Under the pieces are notes generated by a model that did no database searches, was not told the DNA's origin, and saw nothing but the letters and a program-made list of their open reading frames with translations. The position numbers and the translations under genes are program-made. DNA of 64,000 nucleotides from the NCBI GenBank assembly GCA_016719165.1, contig JADKAJ010000009.1, positions 1-64,000 of the forward strand. The letters are read 5' to 3'. Shown piece by piece: positions 52,409 to 61,000 of the stretch (positions are counted from its first letter, which is position 1; each line of letters begins with the position of its first letter). This DNA comes from Chitinophagaceae bacterium. Its GTDB lineage: Bacteria; Bacteroidota; Bacteroidia; Chitinophagales; Chitinophagaceae.

Positions 52409-54121
52409 ATGAAAATAACCTTATCCCTGTTTGTTGTATTGTTACTTACGCCTGTTTGTTTGTTGTCACAAAACAGGTACGATATTGTGATCGATGAAAT
52501 AATGGCTGATCCTTCTCCGCAGGTTGGATTGCCTTCCAATGAATGGATTGAATTAAAGAACACCAGTGCTGCACCTGTCAACTTACAAAACTGGCGTATT
52601 GGTGATACAGGCGGGCTGAGTGGTCCTATGCCCAATTTTACATTACAGCCTGATAGCTTTGTAATTGTTTGTACCGGCAGCGCTGTGGCAGCAATGTCAG
52701 CCTTTGGAACAACTATATCCGTCACCAGTTTTCCTTCATTGGATAACGATGGTGACCAGCTATTCCTAAAAGCTGCGAACGGAACAACAATACATGCGAT
52801 AGGTTATATTTCCGGCTGGTACCAGAATGAATTGAAAAAAGAAGGCGGCTGGACACTGGAAATGATTGACACCAAAAGTCCCTGTGCCGGTATCAGCAAC
52901 TGGAAAGCAAGTGTGTATGTGACAGGCGGAACACCGGGAAAGAAAAATTCTGTTGATGCCATTAACAATGATGCAACAGCCCCGCAGCTAAAAAGGGCTT
53001 ACACAACAGATAATATAACCATTATACTGGTATTTGATGAACCGGTAGATAGTTTATCCGGAGCAACAGTTAGCAACTATTCCATTGACGGAGGTCTTAC
53101 CATAATCAGTGCAACCACTATTCCCCCGTTATTTAATTCTGTTCAGCTGAAAGTCGCCACCGCATTAAACATAAACACGGTTTATACTATCACCGCATTG
53201 AATGTCAGGGATTGCAAGAACAATACTATCGGGTCTTCCAATAAAGCCAGGGTTGGATTACCCTCCGATGCAGCAACCGGGGAATGGATCATTAATGAAA
53301 TTTTGTTCAATCCAAGAAGTAATGCCTACGATTATATTGAATTGTATAACAACAGCAATAAAATATTTGATGCTTCCAAACTATATATCGCTAACCGTAA
53401 CAGCAGCGGTGTTATTAGTTCTATAAAAGCATTGAGTCCTCTGCCCTATTATATTTTCCCCGGAGATTATATAGTAGAAACAGAAGATGCTGATAATCTT
53501 GCTTTGCAATACCTGGTAAAAAATCCGGAAAATGTACTCCTCATCTCCTCACCACCTTCTTTTCCGGATGATGAAGGAACTGTTGTTGCATTAAACTTCC
53601 AGGGCAATGTGGTGGATGAAGTGAAATATAAAGACGACTGGCATTTCAAACTGATTGATAACGCTGAAGGGGTTTCCCTGGAAAGAATAGATCCTGACGG
53701 AACATCGCAAGATGAAACAAACTGGCACAGTGCCGCTTCTACTGCAGGATATGGAACACCTACTTACAAAAATTCACAGTACAAACTTGTACAAAGTATC
53801 AATGCTGCAATAGAAATCAGTCCCAAAGTTTTCTCTCCTGATAATGATGGCCGGGATGATATAGCCACTGTTCAATACGCAGTTACAGAACCGGGTTATA
53901 TAGCCAATGTGACCATCTTTGATGCGGCAGGCAGACCTGTCAGAAACCTGGTTCGCAATGGCACATTAGGATTAAATGGTTACTGGAACTGGGACGGACT
54001 GGATGATAAAGGATTGAAACTGCCCGTTGGCACTTATATTATTTTCAGTGAAATATTTAACCTGCAGGGGAAAAAACAGAAGTTTAAAAACACCGTTGTA
54101 CTTGCAAGAAAACTGAACTAA
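52409..54121 (+). CDS. Secreted lamin-tail-domain surface protein
   Basis: About 570 residues with a signal peptide (LLLTPVCLLSQN). A first lamin-tail domain (about 25-150: YDIVIDEIMADPSPQVGLPSNEWIELKNTSAAPVNLQNW) is followed by an Ig-like domain (RAYTTDNITIILVFDEPVDSL), a second lamin-tail-like domain (WIINEILFNPRSNAYDYIELYNNS) and a C-terminal FlgD-like/gliding-type domain (ISPKVFSPDNDGRDDIATVQYAV to GTYIIFSEIFNLQGKKQKFK). It is exported to the surface, probably as a structural or adhesive protein. The exact role is unknown. ATG 52409 is used. Confidence 0.85.
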   Translation: MKITLSLFVVLLLTPVCLLSQNRYDIVIDEIMADPSPQVGLPSNEWIELKNTSAAPVNLQNWRIGDTGGLSGPMPNFTLQPDSFVIVCTGSAVAAMSAFGTTISVTSFPSLDNDGDQLFLKAANGTTIHAIGYISGWYQNELKKEGGWTLEMIDTKSPCAGISNWKASVYVTGGTPGKKNSVDAINNDATAPQLKRAYTTDNITIILVFDEPVDSLSGATVSNYSIDGGLTIISATTIPPLFNSVQLKVATALNINTVYTITALNVRDCKNNTIGSSNKARVGLPSDAATGEWIINEILFNPRSNAYDYIELYNNSNKIFDASKLYIANRNSSGVISSIKALSPLPYYIFPGDYIVETEDADNLALQYLVKNPENVLLISSPPSFPDDEGTVVALNFQGNVVDEVKYKDDWHFKLIDNAEGVSLERIDPDGTSQDETNWHSAASTAGYGTPTYKNSQYKLVQSINAAIEISPKVFSPDNDGRDDIATVQYAVTEPGYIANVTIFDAAGRPVRNLVRNGTLGLNGYWNWDGLDDKGLKLPVGTYIIFSEIFNLQGKKQKFKNTVVLARKLN

Positions 54122-54162
54122 GATAAAGGAGCAATCTCAAAAGCAAGTTTGATTGTCATATT

Positions 54163-54182
54163 ATCCCGATAGCTATCGGGAT
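54163..54182. repeat. Palindromic intergenic repeat ATCCCGATAG-CTATCGGGAT
   Basis: A perfect 20-base palindrome 40 bases after the lamin-tail stop. It resembles dispersed palindromic repeats of Bacteroidota and may also act as a terminator. Confidence 0.6.
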
Positions 54183-54208
54183 ATTGAAGTGTCAGCAATC
54201 ATACCGGC

Positions 54209-54232
54209 AGCCTTCGACAAGCTCAGGCTGAG
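54209..54232. repeat. CAGCCTTCGACAAGCTCAGG-type interspersed repeat
   Basis: CCTTCGACAAGCTCAGGCTG, a short sequence often found scattered in bacterial genomes, can fold through CAGCCT/AGGCTG. It sits 27 bases beyond the palindrome at 54163, in the spacer between convergent genes. Confidence 0.5.
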
Positions 54233-54284
54233 ATACCATTTAAGACAGTTTCTTTACCGTACTGATATTTTAAATTGGTATTGG

Positions 54285-55208
54285 TTAAACCAATTCAATA
54301 TCAAAACTCACCAGGTCCTTAAATTGCTGTAACCTGGTAGCAATATCTTGTTTCGTCACTTCTTTCAATCTTGTGGGTCCGAATTTCTCTACGCAGAAAC
54401 TGGCCATGGCAGAACCTACAATAATTCCTCTTTTCATGTTCTCAAATGAAATGTCCCCTGTTTTAGCTAAATGCCCGATAAAACCACCGGCGAAAGTATC
54501 ACCGGCACCTGTGGGGTCAAATACATCTTCCAATGGCAAAGCAGGGGCAAAAAACACATCATCACCATGGAATAGCAGTGCACCATGCTCTCCCTTTTTA
54601 ATAATAAGAAACTTAGGGCCCATCTGCATGATCGCCTTAGCAGCTTTTACCAGGGAAAATAAACCAGTCAGCTGCCTCGCCTCTGCATCATTCACAATCA
54701 GCATATCTACATACTTCAACACTATTTTTAATTCAGACATGGCCGATTCCATCCAGAAATTCATCGTGTCCATCGCTATCAGTTTGGGACGATGTTTCAA
54801 TTCCTGTATCACATTCAATTGAATTTTCGGAGCCAGGTTACCCAGCATTAAAAATTCCGCCCCCTGGTAACTGTCAGGTACTTTAGGGTCAAAATCGGCA
54901 AGCACATTTAAATCGGTTACCAATGTATCCCGGCTGTTCATATCCTCATGATAGCGGCCACTCCAGAAAAATGACTTTTTATCCGTCACTATCTCAACCC
55001 CGTCCAGATGAACACCCCTTTTTCTGAGTTCATCCATTTCTTCTTCCGGAAAATCAAACCCCACAATAGAGATCTGCTGCACAGGTTTTACAAAATTGCT
55101 GGCTGCATAAGCTACATAAGTAGCTGATCCGCCCACTATTCTATCTATTTTTCCAAATGGAGTTTCAATAGCATCAAAAGCCATCGTACCTACGGTGATA
55201 AGCGACAT
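54285..55208 (-). CDS. PfkB-family sugar/nucleoside kinase
   Basis: 307 residues. The ribokinase/PfkB signature is clear at the C-terminus (DPTGAGDTFAGGFIGHL, with the catalytic Asp), and the substrate side has IVGGSATYVAYAASNFV. MLIVNDAEARQLTG and FLIIKKGEHGALLF are typical adenosine/sugar kinase segments. The exact sugar or nucleoside is not resolved. It is monocistronic, convergent with the lamin-tail gene. Confidence 0.88.
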   Translation of the reverse strand: MSLITVGTMAFDAIETPFGKIDRIVGGSATYVAYAASNFVKPVQQISIVGFDFPEEEMDELRKRGVHLDGVEIVTDKKSFFWSGRYHEDMNSRDTLVTDLNVLADFDPKVPDSYQGAEFLMLGNLAPKIQLNVIQELKHRPKLIAMDTMNFWMESAMSELKIVLKYVDMLIVNDAEARQLTGLFSLVKAAKAIMQMGPKFLIIKKGEHGALLFHGDDVFFAPALPLEDVFDPTGAGDTFAGGFIGHLAKTGDISFENMKRGIIVGSAMASFCVEKFGPTRLKEVTKQDIATRLQQFKDLVSFDIELV

Positions 55209-55374
55209 ACGTTCCTAAATTAAAGATTAAAGAAAAGCCGGGAATCTTTGATCAGTAAACAGGAACAGACTCCTGACTAAAGACCCTGGATTGCTGACTA
55301 CCTTAAAGGCGTGCAAACCTACATGAAATTTGATACCTGAAAAAAACCAATACCCGTTTTGGTAACTTTGACAC

Positions 55375-55983
55375 ATGCCTGTTTCTAATCCGCTGAGAAT
55401 ATTTTTGCTGGCTGCTATTTTTACAACTGCCTTTTTGGGTGCTGAAGCGCAATTTGACACCAGTTTTGTAAAAACCAGTATTCGCCGGTGTTCAGATAGT
55501 CTTGCTCATGGCTTCAAAACCCGGAACTGGGAGCTTTTTGCCCGCTATAGCAACCCGGCTATGATTGGAACAATGGGTGGAAAAACTGAATTCATCAATT
55601 ACTTATCCCAAACATTTGCCCTGGTACCTGATTCAGCCTGGAAAGTGTATGAACCGGGAAAGGTGCTGCAAATAGTAAAAACGGGAAGCGATTTTCAATC
55701 AATCATTGAGCTGCGTTCGGTAATCGAATGGCAGGGCAGACGTATTACCAGTACTTCTCATCTTATTGGCCAATCCTGGGATGGAGGATCGTTCTGGACA
55801 TTTTTTGATTCGCAAAATGATGCAAAAGCAGCCAAACAAATCAAACCCGATATAAGTAGCGAATTGATCATCCCGGAAAAAATGGAAAAAGTGGAACCGA
55901 TCTTTCCTCCTTCTCCCCTAAAACCTGCCACAGCCCCCGCAACAGGCAATAAAAAAGTAACCGGAATGCCAAAAAGCAATTGA
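55375..55983 (+). CDS. Secreted protein with SnoaL/DUF4440-like fold, unknown
   Basis: 202 residues with a signal peptide (LLAAIFTTAFLGAEAQF). The following 110 residues (DSLAHGFKTRNWELFARYSNPAMIGTMGGKTEFINYL; YEPGKVLQIVKTGSDFQSIIELRSVIEWQGRRITSTSHLIGQSWDGGSFWTFFD) look like a small NTF2/SnoaL fold. The C-terminal 45 residues are Pro- and Lys-rich. No function can be named. Confidence 0.6.
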   Translation: MPVSNPLRIFLLAAIFTTAFLGAEAQFDTSFVKTSIRRCSDSLAHGFKTRNWELFARYSNPAMIGTMGGKTEFINYLSQTFALVPDSAWKVYEPGKVLQIVKTGSDFQSIIELRSVIEWQGRRITSTSHLIGQSWDGGSFWTFFDSQNDAKAAKQIKPDISSELIIPEKMEKVEPIFPPSPLKPATAPATGNKKVTGMPKSN

Positions 55984-56028
55984 TTTTTGTCATGCACTTC
56001 ATAATAGCATGGTTTGTTATCTTTGAGC

Positions 56029-56622
56029 ATGGCTAAGGCACAACGAAAAAAAGCATCTAAAAAAGGCCTGATACTGATCAAGGCTGCTGCCATGTTCCGG
56101 GAAAAGGGATTTGCAGCTACTTCTATGCGGGATCTTGCAGAAGCGGTTGGTATTGAAGCCGCCAGCCTGTACAATCATATCCGTTCAAAAAACGAAATAC
56201 TGGAAGCTATTTGTTTCGATGTGGCCAATGTTTATAATACAACTATAGACACCATAGAAAGCAGCCAGCAAAAATCCATTGCCAAAATTGAGCAACTGCT
56301 CCGCTTTCATATAAAGCAAATGACAGAAAATTACGAGGAAGTATATGTAAGTGACCGTGAATGGAAGCACCTGGAAGAACCATACCTGTCCAATTTTCAA
56401 ACGCAGCGACGCAACTATAGAAAAAAATTTGCTGCCATCATTGAAGAAGGCATTACCAAAAACGAAATCCGGAAGATTGATGCCCCTACTGCAGTATTAA
56501 TCATGCTCCATGCCGTTAGTGGTATTGAAAGCTGGCATCGCAGTAAGGCAAAGATCAATGCACAGGAACTGGAAGACAATATGGTAATGATCATGATCGA
56601 TGGCTTACGAAAACAATCCTGA
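56029..56622 (+). CDS. TetR-family transcriptional regulator
   Basis: 197 residues. The N-terminal helix-turn-helix is typical: LIKAAAMFREKGFAATSMRDLAEAVGIEAASLYNHIRSKNEILEAI. The C-terminal domain (residues 60-195) is an all-alpha ligand and dimer part. The start at ATG 56029 (MAKAQRKK) is chosen over TTG 56014. It is followed by the reductase gene 3 bases later, so the two form an operon and the regulator may control it and itself. The ligand is unknown; in other Bacteroidota such regulators sit before phenylacetate genes. Confidence 0.88.
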   Translation: MAKAQRKKASKKGLILIKAAAMFREKGFAATSMRDLAEAVGIEAASLYNHIRSKNEILEAICFDVANVYNTTIDTIESSQQKSIAKIEQLLRFHIKQMTENYEEVYVSDREWKHLEEPYLSNFQTQRRNYRKKFAAIIEEGITKNEIRKIDAPTAVLIMLHAVSGIESWHRSKAKINAQELEDNMVMIMIDGLRKQS

Positions 56623-56625
56623 TTT

Positions 56626-57705
56626 ATGTCCATTCATTTTCACCGGCTCGCTGTAAAAGAAATAAAGAAAGAAACCCCGGAATGTGTATCCCTGCTCTTC
56701 GATGTTCCTGAAGAATTAAAAAAAGATTTTCAATTCAGCCAGGGGCAAAGTCTTACCATGAGAGCCATTATTAATGGCGAAGAAGTTCGCCGCACCTATT
56801 CCATTTGCTCCTCCCCGCTGGAAAATCAATTGAAAGTAGCTGTCAAAAAAGTAGAGGGTGGCTCTTTTTCCAGCTATGCCAACGAGCAATTAAAAAAAGG
56901 TGATGTGTTGGAAGTAATGCAACCCGTCGGAAAATTTTACACCGAGCTTAATCCTGCACAAAAGAAAAACTACCTGGCATTTGCGGCCGGTAGTGGCATC
57001 ACCCCTGTTCTGTCATTGATCAAAACAACACTTGCTACTGAAAAAGAAAGCAGTTTCACCCTGGTATTTGGAAATAAAAACCGCAGTTCGATTATTTTTT
57101 TTGAAGAGCTGGAATCGCTGAAAAACAAATACATGGAACGGTTTAACCTGGTACATATACTAAGCAGGGAAAAAACAGATACTGCGGTAAACTTTGGAAG
57201 GATCAATACGGAGAAATTAAATGACCTTGGTAAACTGGTTGACTATGCTGGTACGGATGAATTCTTCATCTGCGGACCGGAAGAAATGATCTTTTGTGTA
57301 AAAGATTTCCTCGAAGCAAAAGAAGTTGACAAAAAGAAAATTCATTTTGAATTATTCACTTCTCCGGGACAGAGAACGAAACCAGAGATTGGAAGTCAGA
57401 AGTCAGAAGAAACCGGGCCAATGAGCAGGATTGTTATGAAAGTGGATGGAAGAAGTTTTGATTTTGATCTGCCGCTGGCCAGCGATACCACCATTCTGGA
57501 TGCTGCTTTGCAACAAGGCGCAGATCTTCCTTATGCCTGCAAGGGCGGCATGTGCTGTACCTGCAAGGCCAAACTATTAGAAGGTGAAGTGATGATGGAT
57601 GTTCATTGGGGGTTAGAAGAAGAAGAAGTGGAGAAAGGATATATACTCACCTGCCAGAGCCACCCCAAAACAGAAAAAGTGGTGGTGGATTTTGATGTAA
57701 AATAA
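56626..57705 (+). CDS. PaaE-like reductase (ferredoxin-NADP reductase type with C-terminal 2Fe-2S)
   Basis: 359 residues. The FAD-binding barrel has RRTYSICSS at about residue 48, the NAD(P) domain has AFAAGSGITPVLSLIK and FICGPEEMI, and the C-terminal ferredoxin holds the 2Fe-2S cluster (YACKGGMCCTCKAKLLEG ... LTCQS). PaaE feeds electrons to the phenylacetyl-CoA epoxidase PaaABCD; none of those partners lies here. A 15-residue polar linker (PEIGSQKSEETGP) is encoded by a GAAGTCAGAAGTCAGAAG repeat. Whether it serves another oxygenase cannot be told. Confidence 0.85.
   Translation: MSIHFHRLAVKEIKKETPECVSLLFDVPEELKKDFQFSQGQSLTMRAIINGEEVRRTYSICSSPLENQLKVAVKKVEGGSFSSYANEQLKKGDVLEVMQPVGKFYTELNPAQKKNYLAFAAGSGITPVLSLIKTTLATEKESSFTLVFGNKNRSSIIFFEELESLKNKYMERFNLVHILSREKTDTAVNFGRINTEKLNDLGKLVDYAGTDEFFICGPEEMIFCVKDFLEAKEVDKKKIHFELFTSPGQRTKPEIGSQKSEETGPMSRIVMKVDGRSFDFDLPLASDTTILDAALQQGADLPYACKGGMCCTCKAKLLEGEVMMDVHWGLEEEEVEKGYILTCQSHPKTEKVVVDFDVK
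57392..57409 (+). repeat. GAAGTCA direct repeat within the reductase linker
   Basis: GAAGTCAGAAGTCAGAAG, two and a half tandem copies of a 7-base unit, keeps the reading frame and encodes a polar stretch between the NAD and ferredoxin domains. Confidence 0.5.
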
Positions 57706-57728
57706 TTGGTAAGTACTGGTTTTACAAA

Positions 57729-58020
57729 CTATGCCACTTTGTTTCTGAACATATTTTTCTTTCTTTTGTTTGCCTGGAGTTGCTCACCGTTCAGCAGCGT
57801 AAGTTTATAATCAGCAGAAACAGCGGAGATAAAATCCTGGTTTACCATATTTGTTCGGTGGATGCGATAAAAAAATCATCCGGGAGTTTGTCTTCAAACC
57901 AATGCAGAATTTTAGTTACTGTTAACGAATATTCATTGGCAAATAAATTTTACAATAGCTGCTGGCTTCTATCCGTATATATATTTCGGCATCACCACTT
58001 TTACACCTTTATTGACAGGA
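57729..58020 (-). pseudogene. Remnant of a LytTR-type DNA-binding regulator
   Basis: On the minus strand, pieces of a LytTR domain run through three frames: EIYIRIEASSYCKIYL, then ANEYSLTVTKILHWFEDKLPDDFF, then FYRIHRTNMVNQDFISAVSADYKLTLLNGEQL with a tail of NKRKKNMFRNKVA and a TAG at 57729. At least two indels separate them, and no receiver domain is seen upstream, so the gene is both shifted and truncated. This explains the otherwise empty stretch between the reductase and the RHS gene. Confidence 0.78.
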
Positions 58021-58054
58021 GTATGTATCAGGTTCATCATGTAAATGTTTAGAA

Positions 58055-58089
58055 AGCGTCTTTCCAATCATTAGAATTGAAAAGACGCT
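58055..58089 (-). terminator. Hairpin after the RHS gene
   Basis: AGCGTCTTT and AAAGACGCT pair, and an inner CAAT/ATTG pair extends the stem, about 7 bases after the RHS stop. Read on the minus strand it ends in CTTTC, a weak T-run. Confidence 0.6.
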
Positions 58090-58095
58090 GGCTTA

Positions 58096-61000
58096 TTATT
58101 TCATAATCGTAAGCTGGTATCCTGTATTCACAGTTCCTGTTGCACCGGGGTTCAGCCTTAATGTTCTTACTGTTGGGTTGGAGGTTATCACAGGATAATT
58201 TGTTTTACCTCCGTTGATAATCACATCCGTATTCATATCCGGTAAACTATTACAACTCCAGTTGGCCGGGTTCTCCCATGCAGTACTTAGAGTTCCCTCC
58301 CAGGTCATACCAAACTTCAGCAGGAACACATCACTGTACGTACTGCCATTCACCAGGCAACGGTATTGATAACCATACATGGTTGTAGGTGCTGTAGTAA
58401 GGTTTAATACAGCAGTAGTGGCCCCGCTGTAGATTCCGCCATCCATAACATCAGTAAACCCTGTTCCATTATCCACCTGCCACTGGAAGCTGGTGCCGGT
58501 CATTTTAGAATCAAAGGAAACATTACCATTGGGACAGATACTATATTCTCCGCTGCTAACCTTAACACTGTCCACTAATTTCAGCAGTTCAATATTACCT
58601 GCTGTATCGGTGGCGGTTACATAAAACTTATAGGTATGCTCTGCCACTCCCCTGAATGTTGTATCTGTTCCTGTAAAATTGGATACATATAATTCCGGCG
58701 GGCCGTTATCATCGGCTACATAGATCGAATACCATTTCACACCGGAGCCATTGGGGTCATCTGTACCGTTGTAGGTCAGTGTTATTTCTGTATCGGGTGT
58801 TATGGCAGGCAGGCTGTCGAGACTGCTTATTGGTGCTACTGCATCTATAGTATTGCTGTGGATATTAGTTGGTATCACTTCATTTTCATCAAATACAATA
58901 AAGGCCCTTGCTCCTATCGTATCCAATGTTTGAGACGAGGACAATGGTTTTATACTGAAGTTGACAAAACCATTACCATAATCGGGTTGGGTGCTGTCCT
59001 GCAGGAAAAGGAAACCAGCCAGCGGATCTTCCGGCGGCAGCAGTGTTACAGGGTCTATGCCCTGGAACTCCCAGAACACCTGGTTATTAATTACATCATA
59101 CCCGGCAGTAATATCAACATACAAACCTGTTGAATCCCTTGTATCTAACCGCTGATAATAAGAAGAGGTCCCTGCTGGTATCTCAAAACTTTGGTTATTA
59201 AAACCAAAACTTCCGAGCTCCAGGGTAGCAGCATCTTGTTTAGGTTCTATTGGCGTTGTTATTTTTATATACCTGGTTCGGGCTGTTGCGGTTGAATCAT
59301 TTTCAAATAAAATAGTATAAGGCATCCGGTCTTTTACACTTACCCATTTTTTATCGGGTTGGCCATCAGGACCTATGATGAGGTTGGGGTCTAAAGGAAG
59401 GAGAACATACATGTGCCTGTTGAGATCCCAGACCCAGCGACCTTTTTTCTTGGTACCACCTTCATCACAATCTCTTTTTTCTCTCCATCTTCGTTGTCTT
59501 TCTTCCATTCTTTGTTGTGTTCTTAACCAATCTTTACCCCTGCTATTACCATCTTTATCCTTTATTGTTGATATATATGCCCACGCATCATTTTCAATCT
59601 CAGTACCGTTAGTTACTGAAATATCCCCCAAATGCTGACCAAGATCTGCCGTGTGGGTTGTAATCCCTTTGCCTGTAGTTGTTTCAACGATGAAGTCAAC
59701 TAAGTTACATCGCCACCCCCTATTGGTCCATCCCAATGCACTTAACGCTAAATCACCACCTGCCTGTATCTCCTGTGTATATTGCTCATTGCTTTGTCCG
59801 TCCACCAACGAAGAAGCGAATGCTTCTCCCTTTACCAAGTTGTCCAACACATTCATCCCATTACCAAGAGCCTTAGCATTTTTTGCATTTCTTGCAGAAT
59901 TGACATCCGCCGCTTTTTCATATCGTTGAGCAGAAAGATCGGCCTCTATTGACATCTTCTGCAAATCTGCCTGACTAGTTAAATGGTTCCCACGTTTCCT
60001 GTTACTACGTTCCCATAAATGATCTGCTTCCCTCCTAGAATGAGCAGCCTGTGCATTAAGATCACTATTTTCCCACATGTTTGCGGGTTTCTCCCAAGTA
60101 TCAGAGAGCACTTCATTAATAAATGAAGTTTTGTAAGCAATATCTTCCCTCCTATATGCAGGTGGGCAATCTTGTAACCCCCACACATCTATTCCATTCG
60201 CCGGGTTATTACCCACATACTGGTACATACCCATACCATCCTGGTACTCTATTAAATCTCTTTGATTAAACACACCTGTTTCGGGCGAATAATTCCGGAA
60301 GAAAAAAAGATAGCTGCCCGATGCACTATCATACTCCTGGCCCGTAAATCCAAAACGATTACCGGCTATCGAAGAAGCTAATGGGTTGTTTAAGCTGTCA
60401 TACCTGCTGGGTTTTCCATACGCATCATACTGGTATCGCTCAATCAATCTCCCACTACTGTTGCTGATGGCTTCTACTGAGTTCAGCTCATTCTGGTGAT
60501 AATAATAACTATTGCCATTCTTTTCATTCAGAACCGGGGATAAAAAATTAGTGAATACTGTCCTGTTCAGCAGGCTATTGCTAGCATCCCTTTCTTCAAT
60601 TTGCGCAGCTCCGCTGTAAGTGTACTTCAATGTATTGCCATTGATGGCTTTGGTGATTCTCCTGTTTAATGCATCGTATCCGTATGTTATTACACCGGCT
60701 GGTGAGGCCGAGTCTTTGATTAAGCGGTTCTCCGCATCATAGGTTTTATAAAATGTTCCGTCAAAAGTTATATTGCCCCTGTCGTCAAACGTAAAGCTGG
60801 TACTGTTCACCCCTGTAAGCTGGTTGAGGTTGTTGATGCTGTAAGTTGTCGCAGTTCCATTGAGATTAGCCGCTGTGCGGTTGCCAACGGCATCGTAGGT
60901 ATAAGTGTTTTGTATAACCGGGCTCCCCACCGGCCCTCTTTTATAATTGGTAAGCCGGTAGCCATTATCATACGTAAACTGTTCGGATAAGGACGGGTTG

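Noticed and set aside
54285..55208. Assignment of the PfkB kinase as adenosine kinase or ribokinase
   Set aside because: Substrate residues cannot be settled by reading, so only the family is given.
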